From JAKORR01 sp964608495 (lineage in GTDB: Bacteria > Armatimonadota > Zipacnadia > Zipacnadales > FEN-943), in assembly GCA_964608495.1 (NCBI GenBank), contig CAZSOQ010000112.1, forward strand, positions 1-16,864: a stretch of DNA of 16,864 bases. The letters are read 5' to 3'. Below are positions 6,787 through 15,021 of the stretch, one piece after another. Positions within the stretch are counted from its first letter, which is position 1. Every line of letters begins with the position of its first letter. The notes beneath the pieces were generated by a model, which made no database searches, was not told where the DNA came from, and saw only the letters and a program-made list of their open reading frames with translations. A program made the position numbers and the translations under genes.

Positions 6787-9700
6787 ATGCTGAGCCTGGG
6801 TCTGCTCGTCCTGCCCGCCTTCTGTCAGGCCACCATGCTGGTGGACGACTTCCCCGGCGACGCCCCTCGCGGCTGGCAGATCGCCGGCACCCCCGAGTAC
6901 TACCGCGGCGGCTTCGGTGCCGAGGGCCTCGAGATCGTCCAGGACCCCGACCACGGCGCCTGCCTCTCCGCGCCCCTGGCCTTCCGCGACCCCGAGCGCT
7001 CGGAAGTTGTGTTCCTCACCAAGACCCTCGACCGGCCCGTGGTCGCCGCCGACGTGCGCACGGTCCGGTTCTGGTACCGCCTGGACGGCGCCCAGGCCGT
7101 GCCGGTCTCCAGCATCCGAGTGCGGCTGCGCACCAGCCCCCAGCAGTTCGTGGACCTGGACTTCCACCCGGCGCGCGAACTCGTCCTGGGCCAATGGGCT
7201 CGCGTCGAGCTTCCTCTCGACCTCTCGCAGGCCCGCAACCTCTGGGGCTGGGTCCTCGACACCGTCAAGTGGCTGACCTTCCGCCTGGACGACCTGGACG
7301 AGCAGAACGTGGACCTGCGTCTGCTCCTGACCGGCATCGAGCTGGACACCGCGACGCCACCCGTCCCGCACACCGCCACCGTGCGCCGGCGGCCCGCGCA
7401 CGACGGCACGCGCGTGCTCTACGCCCGCCACGCGTCGGCCGGCTTCTACGGTCTCGAGGAGACGATGGCTGAGGCGCTCCCCGATGCGGCGGTGGACCTG
7501 AGGCTCTTCCGGGGCCTGCACTTCCCGCTCTGGTGGGAGAGGCGAGCGCCCGAGGACCTGCTCGCCTATGACCTGGCGGTCTTCGTGGACGTGGACCCCT
7601 TCGTGCTGAGCTGGGAGGACGCGTGCGCTCTCGCCGACGCCGTCGCCTCGGGCACCCATCTGTTGTGGCTCGGGGGCCCCAACACGCTCAATGCCTCGCG
7701 GCGCCCGGAGTCGCCCCTCTTCTCCGTGCTGCCCGTCACCTTCGAGGCGGGCGCGGCGGAGAACAAGGGCGCGGCGGCGCCGGCTGTCGCGCCCGGCGCC
7801 GAGGCGCATCCGCTGGCCTCCTGTGTGCCCCTGGCGGCCCTCAACCCCGTTCGCCACGCCAATCCCGTCGAGCCGCGCGACGGCGCGCAGGTCGTCCTCA
7901 CAGCCGGGGACGCGCCGCTGGTGGTCACCTGGCCCTACCAGCGCGGCCGGGCCACGGTCGTCGCCGCCTGGTGCGATGGGGCGACCCTCCCGGACTTCTT
8001 CACGGGACCCGGCTCGAAGGCCTGGAAGCGTCGCCTCGTCCTGTGGGCCGCGGGACGTCTCCCGGGGGCTTGGCTCAACCTGCGCGGCCTCAGCACCCTC
8101 ACGCCACGCGGTGGGGAAGAGCTGGTGCTGGACCTGGCGACCGGCGGCGAGCCGGGGGCCTTGCGTCCCTCCGTGCGCGCCGAAGCCTGGGACCTGCCGA
8201 AGGGCGAGACTCCGACTCCTGCCGCCGTGGAGGTGACCGAGCGCGCCGATGGCGCCTTTTCTCTGTGCGTGCCGACTTCGCCGCGGCCCCAGGAGGTGCG
8301 GATCGCCTCGGAGCTGCGCAGGGGCGAGGAAGTAGTGGACACGGTCGAGGTGGTCCTCGCGGCGGCCCCGACGGTGGCGGGAGAAATCCGGTGGCTACGA
8401 CATAAGAATTGTTTCGCGCCTACCCAGCTCGCGCAGTGTTCCCTCGCCTTCTCGCCGCCCAAGGACGGCGACGCGCCGGCCGGTCTCGACGGGGCCACGC
8501 TCGATCTCTGGCTCTCGGAGCCCCGGCGTCCCCTGACGCCCCTGGTGCCCCTTGGTGACAGGGCCTTCGCGCCCGACTTGCCCCTCGAGTTCGTCGTGCC
8601 CGTCCTTACGCCGGGCGAATACTGGCTCTGCGCGGAGGCCCGGGACGCGGCCGGGCAGGCCCTCGCCGCCGTCGAGGAGCCCTTCTTCGTGGTGGACCGG
8701 CTCGACCCGGCCGACTTCTTCCCGATGATCACTTTCCTGGACGAGGGCGCCGGCGGACACGTGATGGACGAGGCCCAGATCCGCGACTGGGTGCGGGACG
8801 CCTGGGATCACGGCTTCAACACCGCCGCGATACCCGGCCTCGCGAGCTTCAGGGCCGAACGGCTGGGCACCCAGACGAGCCTGCGCCAGTACCTCGAGAC
8901 CCAGGCCCAGCGCCTCGGCATGGCGACGATCTACGAGTACGGCAGCTTCAAGCTCATGGGCCGCGCCGAGGCCACCAAGCCCTGCGTCCTCTCGCCCGAG
9001 TACCCCGCCGCCCTGCGTGAGCTGCTCGACCCGCTGATAGACATCTGTCGGCGCGTCCCTCGGCTCATCTCGACGAAGGTGACCGATGAGCCCGTGGCCA
9101 GTCTCGCCAACCTTGACGGCTGCGACTACTGCCGCGCGGAGTTCAAGAAGCGCTATGGAGTGGACTTGCCGGCGCTCGACCCGCTCCCCGATGACCCCTA
9201 TCTGCGCTGGGCGCTGGCCGATTTCGTCGGCTACTACGTCCAGGAGGGCTTCCGCCTGGGCCACGAGCTGGTCCTGCAGGCCGGCACCGGCGGACCGACC
9301 CGCCCCGGTGGCGTCTCCGACACCAGGCCCTTCGACTTGCTGCTCACCTACATGTCGCCGGGGCTGGGCTTTGGCCGTCCCCTCAGCGGCCAGGAAGACG
9401 CCCTGGACTGGTCGGTCGGCTGCGATCGCTCGGACTTCGACGTCTACCCCTACTTCTACCCGAGCTCCCAGCGCATCAGGATGCTCCTCGCTTGGCCGTG
9501 CTTCGCCTTCCAGCGCGCCGTTGCCCGCCATCATCGCCAGCCCTGGGGCTTCTACGTCGAGCTGGACGAGCGCAATTGGCCCTTCCAGCAGAACCCCGCG
9601 CAGGCGTCCTCCGAGTGCGCCTGGACGGCCATCGCGCAGGGGGCCAACTACCTCAACAGCTTCATCCACCGGCGCTTCGCCACGGGCAGCGACCCGCGCC

Positions 9701-10839
9701 CCGAGCGCTGGGACCACCTGGGGCGCAATCTGCGGCTCATGCGCGGCCTTTCGCCCCTGCTTGCCGGCACGGAGCGCCCACCGTCGCCGATCGCCCTCTA
9801 CTACCCCTCGGCCCAGCAGGCCATCGAGAACGGCTACGATGTCCCCCAGTACCTCTTCGCGGCCGTGCAGCAGGGCTTCGGCGAGTGTGACCTGCTGCTG
9901 GAGGAGCCGGTGGCGCGCGAGGGGCTGATGGGCGAGAGCTCAGGCCTGCTGATGATCGGCGTGCGCATCCTGGACTCCCGGGCTGCGGGGCCCCTTGCCG
10001 ACTGGGTGAAGGCAGGCGGGCTGCTGGCGACCGACCGCTGGCCCGAGACCGACGAGCGCGGCCGCGCCGTGGACCTGCGCGGGCTTCTGGGCGCTCCGGC
10101 CGAGCCGGCGGACTGGTCCCTCACGGCTTGCGGCAAGGGCAAGGTCCTCTGGTTGCCCGACGACTTCGACGGGGCCTACCGCGAGGCCGTCGAGGGGGAC
10201 GATGCCGCGCGGGCCGCCGCCCTGCGCACCGGCCTCTGCGGCGCTCTCGTCGGGGCTGGCCTGCGGCCCGGCGTCACGGTCGAGGACGATGCGGCCCAGA
10301 TGGAGGCGGGCCTGCGAGTAGGCGACGGGGTGGCCGTGGTCACGGTCGTGAACCATGCGGCGCACCGCAACTCCGGCCGCGTGACCGTCCGCCGCCTCGG
10401 CTTCGCGCCCCAGGTCGCCTGGCAGCCGACAGATGAAGACGAGAGACGTGTCAGCGGGCCACTGGCGGGGTGCGCGACGGGCGCGGCCGACGCAGCCCTG
10501 GACGTGACCCTCGACGCGCGCGAGAGCGCGGTCTTCGTGTTGTGGCCGCAGCGGGCGTCGGCGGTCAGGCTCCATACGCCCGAGGAGGTCGCTCCCGGCG
10601 ACAGGCTGCGGCTTCGCATCAGGGCCGACGACGAGCGGTCCCTGGGCCTGGCCGAGGTGGAGGTGCGCGGGCCTGACGGCGCCCTGGTCTCGGCGATCTC
10701 AGGACCCAGGTCCCTGCCCGCGGGGGAGCGCGAGCTCACGTGGACCGTGCCGCAGAACGCCCCGCGGGGAACCTACCGCGTGCAGGTCCGGCTGCCGGCC
10801 TTCGAGCTGGCGCAGGCCGCCGACTTCCGGGTCCGTTGA
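6787..10839 (+). CDS. Giant secreted GH42-like multidomain protein
   Basis: A 1350-residue protein with a very short leader (MLSLGLLVLPAFCQA), probably exported. Residues ~15-200 form a beta-sandwich, carbohydrate-binding-like module (LVDDFPGDAPRGWQ, then YRLDG and WLTFRLDDLD). Residues ~210-390 resemble a ThuA/glutamine-amidotransferase-like fold (RVLYARHASAGFYGLEETM; YDLAVFVDVDP; LLWLGGPNTL). After beta-rich linkers, a TIM-barrel-like region runs from ~650. It includes TKVTDEP with E768, a CDYCRAEFKKRYGVDLP block, and FYVELDERNW (E925/E927) followed by an AIAQGANYLNSF stretch like the GH42 segment after the nucleophile. A second amidotransferase-like domain (~1000-1130) and beta-sandwich domains close the protein. 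The catalytic assignment is inference, and no substrate can be named. ATG 6787 has GGGAGGA 6 nt upstream; the open frame extends to 6472 but overlaps the preceding gene. Confidence 0.75.
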   Translation: MLSLGLLVLPAFCQATMLVDDFPGDAPRGWQIAGTPEYYRGGFGAEGLEIVQDPDHGACLSAPLAFRDPERSEVVFLTKTLDRPVVAADVRTVRFWYRLDGAQAVPVSSIRVRLRTSPQQFVDLDFHPARELVLGQWARVELPLDLSQARNLWGWVLDTVKWLTFRLDDLDEQNVDLRLLLTGIELDTATPPVPHTATVRRRPAHDGTRVLYARHASAGFYGLEETMAEALPDAAVDLRLFRGLHFPLWWERRAPEDLLAYDLAVFVDVDPFVLSWEDACALADAVASGTHLLWLGGPNTLNASRRPESPLFSVLPVTFEAGAAENKGAAAPAVAPGAEAHPLASCVPLAALNPVRHANPVEPRDGAQVVLTAGDAPLVVTWPYQRGRATVVAAWCDGATLPDFFTGPGSKAWKRRLVLWAAGRLPGAWLNLRGLSTLTPRGGEELVLDLATGGEPGALRPSVRAEAWDLPKGETPTPAAVEVTERADGAFSLCVPTSPRPQEVRIASELRRGEEVVDTVEVVLAAAPTVAGEIRWLRHKNCFAPTQLAQCSLAFSPPKDGDAPAGLDGATLDLWLSEPRRPLTPLVPLGDRAFAPDLPLEFVVPVLTPGEYWLCAEARDAAGQALAAVEEPFFVVDRLDPADFFPMITFLDEGAGGHVMDEAQIRDWVRDAWDHGFNTAAIPGLASFRAERLGTQTSLRQYLETQAQRLGMATIYEYGSFKLMGRAEATKPCVLSPEYPAALRELLDPLIDICRRVPRLISTKVTDEPVASLANLDGCDYCRAEFKKRYGVDLPALDPLPDDPYLRWALADFVGYYVQEGFRLGHELVLQAGTGGPTRPGGVSDTRPFDLLLTYMSPGLGFGRPLSGQEDALDWSVGCDRSDFDVYPYFYPSSQRIRMLLAWPCFAFQRAVARHHRQPWGFYVELDERNWPFQQNPAQASSECAWTAIAQGANYLNSFIHRRFATGSDPRPERWDHLGRNLRLMRGLSPLLAGTERPPSPIALYYPSAQQAIENGYDVPQYLFAAVQQGFGECDLLLEEPVAREGLMGESSGLLMIGVRILDSRAAGPLADWVKAGGLLATDRWPETDERGRAVDLRGLLGAPAEPADWSLTACGKGKVLWLPDDFDGAYREAVEGDDAARAAALRTGLCGALVGAGLRPGVTVEDDAAQMEAGLRVGDGVAVVTVVNHAAHRNSGRVTVRRLGFAPQVAWQPTDEDERRVSGPLAGCATGAADAALDVTLDARESAVFVLWPQRASAVRLHTPEEVAPGDRLRLRIRADDERSLGLAEVEVRGPDGALVSAISGPRSLPAGERELTWTVPQNAPRGTYRVQVRLPAFELAQAADFRVR

Positions 10840-10861
10840 CGCGCCTCTACCCGCGCATCCG

Positions 10862-10890
10862 TTGACGCCCTGGTGTGCCGGGTCTATAGT
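10862..10890 (+). promoter_or_regulatory. Near-consensus sigma-70-type promoter for the lipoprotein gene
   Basis: TTGACG (10862-10867), a spacer of exactly 17 nt, then TATAGT (10885-10890). Each hexamer matches its consensus at 5 of 6 positions. It begins 23 nt after the giant hydrolase stop and points at the lipoprotein start 52 nt downstream, so that gene is likely transcribed independently of the cluster. Confidence 0.75.
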
Positions 10891-10941
10891 GAAGCGGATT
10901 TCCCTGACCGGCATCGTGAACAAGGGAGGAGTGATGGTTCC

Positions 10942-11772
10942 ATGCGCCTGTGGCAAACCGCGGCAATACTAGTCATTGCCTTCCTGGTTGTGGGACTCCT
11001 GGCGGGCTGTCTCGGCGGCGGCAAGGGTGGCGAGGAGGCGGCTGGCGGGCCTCCGGGCCAGGGCGGAACGGCCGGCCCGGGCGGACCTCCGGGCGCACCC
11101 GGCGCACCCGGTGCCGGCGGGCCCCCTGCCGGGCCTCCGAGCATGCCGAGCGGACCCAGCGTCGGCGGACCTCCCGGCGCACCTGCTGGTGGGCCCCCTC
11201 GCGCGCCTTCTGGCGGACCTCCCGGCGCACCGCCCTCCGCGGGGCCCTCGGGCGGCCTCGGTGGACCTCCTGGCGGGCCTCCCGGCGCACCGCCCGCGCC
11301 AGGCGCTGAGGTAGCGCCGGCCGGCGACGCCACTGCCATGGCCAAGGAGGGCATCGCCCTCAAGCACTCTGGCGACTACGCCGGTGCCGAGGCCAAGTTC
11401 CGCTCGGCTCTCGCGGCCGACCCCAACAACAGCCTCGCCCACTACGGTCTCGGCTGGCTGCTCATCGAGCAGGGCAAGGCCGCCGGCGACAAAGCCAAGA
11501 TAGACGAGGGCATCAAGGAGCTTCAGGCCTTCAAGGCCGCGGCTCAAGCCGATCAGGCCCTGCTGCAGAAGCGGCTCCGCGACACGGACGGCGCGCTCCG
11601 CCGGCTGGGTGTGAAGGTGTCTTCCACCTCCGGCAAGCGCCGCGTGTACCGCCAGGCCCGCCGCTCCGGCCCCACTTGTCCCTGCGGAGCCGACTGGTCC
11701 GGCCTCGAGGGCAAGCAGGTCGTCACTTACACGCTTGCCGTCCCGGGCGGCGCGCCCGGCGCCGGCAGGTAG
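10942..11772 (+). CDS. Lipoprotein with collagen-like Gly/Pro/Ala-rich region and TPR-like domain
   Basis: A 276-residue predicted lipoprotein. The N-terminus MRLWQTAAILVIAFLVVG is followed by lipobox LLAGC with lipidated C23. Residues ~24-130 are almost entirely Gly, Pro and Ala (GGPPGAP-type motifs with many Gly-Pro-Pro runs). They resemble collagen-like or disordered surface spacers, though without a strict Gly-X-Y register. Residues ~133-190 look like a tetratricopeptide unit (AMAKEGIALKHSGDYAGAEAKF; ALAADPNNSLAHYGLGWLL), so a protein-binding role is plausible. The last ~70 residues are basic and hold CPC in GPTCPCGADW. AAGGGAGGA (10922-10930) precedes ATG 10942; the longer open frame from 10873 overlaps the promoter. 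A hairpin terminator follows. Exact function is unknown. Confidence 0.8.
   Translation: MRLWQTAAILVIAFLVVGLLAGCLGGGKGGEEAAGGPPGQGGTAGPGGPPGAPGAPGAGGPPAGPPSMPSGPSVGGPPGAPAGGPPRAPSGGPPGAPPSAGPSGGLGGPPGGPPGAPPAPGAEVAPAGDATAMAKEGIALKHSGDYAGAEAKFRSALAADPNNSLAHYGLGWLLIEQGKAAGDKAKIDEGIKELQAFKAAAQADQALLQKRLRDTDGALRRLGVKVSSTSGKRRVYRQARRSGPTCPCGADWSGLEGKQVVTYTLAVPGGAPGAGR
11080..11290 (+). repeat. Four degenerate copies of a 19-nt coding repeat in the lipoprotein gene
   Basis: GGCGGRCCTCCSGGCGCAC occurs at 11080, 11164, 11212 and 11272. The start-to-start distances (84, 48, 60) are all multiples of 12, as expected if the Gly/Pro-rich region grew by duplication of a four-codon unit. Each copy encodes Gly-Gly-Pro-Pro-Gly-Ala. 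Confidence 0.75.
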
Positions 11773-11806
11773 CCCCGGCCCTTTGGGGCACTTCGCGCAA
11801 GAGGAA

Positions 11807-11839
11807 GCCCGGAGGCGCTCCTGGCGCCTCCGGGCCTTT
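11807..11839. terminator. Bidirectional rho-independent-type terminator
   Basis: A perfect 12-bp stem, GCCCGGAGGCGC (11807-11818) with GCGCCTCCGGGC (11824-11835), encloses the 5-nt loop TCCTG. On the plus strand CTTT follows the stem, and on the minus strand TTCCTCTT follows. It lies 34 nt after the lipoprotein stop and 35 nt beyond the convergent dehydrogenase stop, so it can end both transcripts. Confidence 0.85.
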
Positions 11840-11874
11840 AGTCGCTCTGCCCGTGGCCTCTCCAGACGGCGGGC

Positions 11875-12909
11875 CTACTCCACCTCGGGGTTCACCTGCG
11901 TCGGCAGCTTCTCCCCGCGCAGCCCCGCCAGCACGTTCTCGGCCGCCATCACCGCCATCCTGTCCCGCGACGTGTACGTGCCGCTGGCTATGTGCGGCGC
12001 GATCACGCAATTGGGCATCGAGTACAGGGGGTGGTCGGCCGGCAGCGGCTCGGGGTCGGTCACGTCCATCGCCGCCGCCCAGATCTCCCCGTCCCGCAGC
12101 GCCTCGTACAGCGCCTCCGTCTGCACGATCGGCCCCCGCGCCGAGTTGATCAGCACGGCGCTGCGCTTCATCTTCGCGAACTCCTCGGCCCCGAAGAGGC
12201 CCTGCGTCGAGGGGTTCAGATCCGTGTGTATGGACACGAAGTCCGACTCGGCCAGGAGCGTATCCAGGTCCACCCGCCGTGCCGCCAGGTCCCGGTCGGC
12301 GTGCTCGTTCTCGCGCACGTCGTGGTACAGCACCCTCATGTCGAAGCCGCGGTGGGCGCGGTAGGCCATGGCGTAGCCGATGCGGCCCATGCCGATGATC
12401 CCGATCGTCGCGCCCCACAGGTCCCGCCCCAGATGACCGCGGGGCTCCCAGGTCAGCCAATTGCCCGCCCGTGCGTACACGGCCGCGTCCACCACGCGTC
12501 GCGCGGCCGCGCACATCAGACAGAAGGCGAAATCGGCGGTGGCCTCGGTGAGCACACCGGGCGTGTTGCCCACCCGTATGCCCCGCGCCGTGGCCGCCTC
12601 CACGTCTATGTTGTCGTACCCCACGGCGTAGTTGGCGATTACCTTCAGGCCTGGCGCCCCGTCCATCACCGCGGCATCTATATGGTCCGTCAGCAGCGAC
12701 AGCAGTCCCTCGCACTCCGCCACCTTCTCCCTCAGCACTTCGTACAGCGGCGGCAGGTGCTCGGCCCACACCTCGACGTCGCAGTTCTCTCGCAGTAGCT
12801 TCAGACCCGCCTCCGGTATCTCTCTTGTGACGTAGACCTTGGGCTTCAGTTTCGTCCCCTCCCTGGTCCGGCTTCGGTTCGGTGCTGGGTCGGAACCATC
12901 GAGGTTCAC
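11875..12909 (-). CDS. D-2-hydroxyacid dehydrogenase (glyoxylate/hydroxypyruvate reductase-like)
   Basis: NAD(P)-dependent cytoplasmic enzyme interconverting 2-keto acids and D-2-hydroxyacids. The closest recognisable type is glyoxylate reductase: N-terminus KPKVYVTREIPEAGLKLL, then NYAVGYDNIDVEAATARGI. Numbered from GTG 12909, the Rossmann motif is G173-M-G-R-I-G178. The catalytic triad is R258 (NSARGP), E287 (DPEPLP) and H306 (APHIASG). Length is normal for the family. The start is uncertain. GTG 12909 gives 344 residues with a 20-residue tail unlike homologues. CTG 12849 fits the family N-terminus and has GGGAGGGG 6 nt upstream, so it may be the true start. The gene lies 165 nt after the membrane-protein gene on the same strand and ends at a shared terminator. 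The specific substrate is not determined. Confidence 0.93.
   Translation of the reverse strand: MNLDGSDPAPNRSRTREGTKLKPKVYVTREIPEAGLKLLRENCDVEVWAEHLPPLYEVLREKVAECEGLLSLLTDHIDAAVMDGAPGLKVIANYAVGYDNIDVEAATARGIRVGNTPGVLTEATADFAFCLMCAAARRVVDAAVYARAGNWLTWEPRGHLGRDLWGATIGIIGMGRIGYAMAYRAHRGFDMRVLYHDVRENEHADRDLAARRVDLDTLLAESDFVSIHTDLNPSTQGLFGAEEFAKMKRSAVLINSARGPIVQTEALYEALRDGEIWAAAMDVTDPEPLPADHPLYSMPNCVIAPHIASGTYTSRDRMAVMAAENVLAGLRGEKLPTQVNPEVE
12856..12863 (-). promoter_or_regulatory. Ribosome binding site suggesting a CTG start for the dehydrogenase
   Basis: Minus-strand GGGAGGGG ends 6 nt before CTG 12849, exactly where family alignments would place the N-terminus (L/M-K-P-K-V-Y-V-T-R). Confidence 0.5.
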
Positions 12910-13074
12910 AGGTTTGCCCCCCAGCAGGTGCCCCCCGGCGAAGGCTCCCTGCCGGCGCGCCCTGCCCTAGCTCCGGCCCTTATTTCCTTCGCCGCACGCT
13001 CCTCACTCCCTCCCGGCCACGCGGCGCGCGCAACCGCTCCCAGCTCCCGCCACCGCCCCGACGGCCGCCCCTGC
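12910..13074. other. Intergenic gap between membrane-protein and dehydrogenase genes
   Basis: 165 nt with no ORF or hairpin terminator that I can support. One AT-rich hexamer (minus-strand AAATAA in the 12980s) has no partner -35. Whether the dehydrogenase is read through from upstream is open. Confidence 0.4.
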
Positions 13075-15021
13075 TCACCAGTTCACGGGGTAGACGTGCA
13101 TGGAGCTCACGAAGCACGCGATCAGTGTGTACAGCGCGCCGTTCAGCAGGTCCCCCACGACCATGCCGATGAAGAAGGGCAGCGCCTGCCGGTAGGCCTT
13201 GGGGCCCCCGTACTTGAGTACCGTCGTCTTCGCCAGCCACGCAAGGAAGAAGGGAAACCACTGGCTCTGCATGCTCGGCGTGTTGGCGATGGCGTAGCCC
13301 ACGGGGTGGAAGGGCCAGGTCACCAGTTGGGTGCGCAGCGCGAAGAGCCCCACGGTCACGAGGAAGCCTACCACGACGAAGGCCAGGCCCACGTAGTCCG
13401 CCGGCTGCGGGGCTGCCAGGTACGAGGCGAGCATCTCGAAGGGCCGACGCCCCTCCGTCACGCGCCACGGCTCCCCCTTGGCCAGGGCGCCGACGTGGTG
13501 CCACACCTTCAGCGCGCCCACCCATCCCACGGGGATCCCCACCGCCAGCCCCAGCACCAGCGCCTTGACCATCGAGCCCAGGTCCACCCTCGCCAGCTCC
13601 GCGAGCTTGAAGGCGTCCAGTTGGTGAGGCATGGACGTGCAGCGCAGGTCCCAGCTCGAGATCGAGGCCAGGTAGGCCATCACCGTGAGGTCCTTCGGCG
13701 GGAAGGCCCGCGGCCCAGCCGCCGTGACCAGTAGCGTATGGGGGTCCACTCGCGGCCCGAAGAGCCAGGCGTTCCCCGTCTCGGACCGGATCCGCGCCGC
13801 CGCCGTGAGGTACGTCAGGGACAGGGCCAGCAGGAAGCCGGCCGTGACCAGGCCCATCCCCGCCGCGCTGCAGAAGGCCAGCAGGGCCGCCACGCACACC
13901 AACAGCAAGGCCAGTGCCCATCGCGGCACTTCCTCGCCCACGCGCCCGGTCCACACGGCGGTGAGCCCGCGGGCGAGCTGTCGGCGCCCGATGTACAGGG
14001 CCAGGGCCGTGAGGGCGATGAAGGCCCCCGCGCCCTGGTGGCTCTCGAAGGGCCACTTGCTGGCCCCGCTGCGGCCCCATTCGTCCAGCCCCAGCGACGC
14101 CCCCACAACCCGCTCCGCCTTCTCCACCAGGAAGAAGAACCAGGAGCTGAAGGTCACCTCCGAGCTCAGCAGGAAGGCGATCCCGACCACGAAGGGGTAG
14201 AACGACAGCCGCAGCCCCCCGATGGCGCTCCAGGGACGCTCCCGGAAGTGCTGGGACAGCTCGATGTTTCTTACCTCGATCCTGGGCACCGAGGGGTAGT
14301 TCACGTGCACCGTGTTGAGCGTCCCGATGGCGAAGGGTAGCGCCATCCCGATCCACGCGACCCGGCTGCGCCAGAAGCCGCCGGTCGCGTCGGTGATGTT
14401 CAGCGGAATGGCCACGGTGGGGAAGGTGAGACGTTCGTGCTCGACCCATTGCGCTCGCACGATCGCCGATATGCACAAGGTGGCCAGGGCATAGACGAAG
14501 ACAAAGGACGTCCAGACGATGGTGGGCACGAGCCACGCCTGCCACACGATCGGGCTGCCGCCCTCGAAGAAGGGGCGCAGTTGCTCGAAGTCGTGGGGCG
14601 CGAACCAGTTTGGCACGTAGGGCTGGAACAGCTCCCACTTGTTGGCGGGCGAGGCGAAGTAGAAGGCCGCCGCCACGCCCGGCACCAGGAAGTGGATGGC
14701 CCCCGACGACGCCAGTACCGTCGAGACAGCCGTCATCGCGTAGCACGTGAGCAGCTCCGGCTGGCTCAGGCCCCATCCTCGCCGCAGCCGGTTGAGCAGC
14801 GCGCTCGCGGCGGTCAGCACCAGCAGCGCCCCGAAGGTACCCACGGGTATCGAGGTGTTGGCCAGGGCCGTGTGACCTCTTCGGCTGCCGAGGACGATCT
14901 CCGCCCAGTGGATCCAGAACACCACCGCCACGATCGTGACCAGCGAGGCCAGGATGGCTCGCGGCGTCACTGCGCGCCCCACGGCGGACTCAGTGCTCGC
15001 CTGCACTGGCTGGGTACTCAA
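13075..15021 (-). CDS. Large multi-span membrane protein, DUF6785/DUF6784-like
   Basis: A 648-residue integral membrane protein with roughly a dozen or more hydrophobic helices. Examples are AILASLVTIVAVVFWIHWA near the start, FGALLVLTAASALL, WALALLLVCVAALLAF mid-protein, and VGLAFVVVGFLVTVGLFAL toward the C-terminus. Features such as ELLTCYAMTAVSTVLASSG, QWVEHERLTFPTVAIPLNI and WPFHPVGYAIANTP recall the DUF6785/DUF6784 proteins of Armatimonadota and Planctomycetota, which are distantly reminiscent of oligopeptide transporters. Function is unknown. The frame stays open upstream to 16791, but that part is antisense to or out of frame with neighbours. The start is TTG 15021: it overlaps the stop of the DUF58 gene (TTGA), and AGGAGG lies 11 nt upstream. 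The four-base overlap implies translational coupling. Confidence 0.8.
   Translation of the reverse strand: MSTQPVQASTESAVGRAVTPRAILASLVTIVAVVFWIHWAEIVLGSRRGHTALANTSIPVGTFGALLVLTAASALLNRLRRGWGLSQPELLTCYAMTAVSTVLASSGAIHFLVPGVAAAFYFASPANKWELFQPYVPNWFAPHDFEQLRPFFEGGSPIVWQAWLVPTIVWTSFVFVYALATLCISAIVRAQWVEHERLTFPTVAIPLNITDATGGFWRSRVAWIGMALPFAIGTLNTVHVNYPSVPRIEVRNIELSQHFRERPWSAIGGLRLSFYPFVVGIAFLLSSEVTFSSWFFFLVEKAERVVGASLGLDEWGRSGASKWPFESHQGAGAFIALTALALYIGRRQLARGLTAVWTGRVGEEVPRWALALLLVCVAALLAFCSAAGMGLVTAGFLLALSLTYLTAAARIRSETGNAWLFGPRVDPHTLLVTAAGPRAFPPKDLTVMAYLASISSWDLRCTSMPHQLDAFKLAELARVDLGSMVKALVLGLAVGIPVGWVGALKVWHHVGALAKGEPWRVTEGRRPFEMLASYLAAPQPADYVGLAFVVVGFLVTVGLFALRTQLVTWPFHPVGYAIANTPSMQSQWFPFFLAWLAKTTVLKYGGPKAYRQALPFFIGMVVGDLLNGALYTLIACFVSSMHVYPVNW

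Noticed and set aside
8395..9717. 440-codon minus-strand ORF
   Set aside because: Antisense to the conserved barrel of the giant hydrolase; typical codon-position artefact of GC-rich DNA.
11080..11290. CRISPR-like array
   Set aside because: The short repeats lie in the coding frame of the Gly/Pro-rich lipoprotein with unequal, non-unique spacers.
12975..12995. Promoter for the dehydrogenase at minus-strand AAATAA
   Set aside because: The hexamer is a poor -10 match and has no -35 partner.
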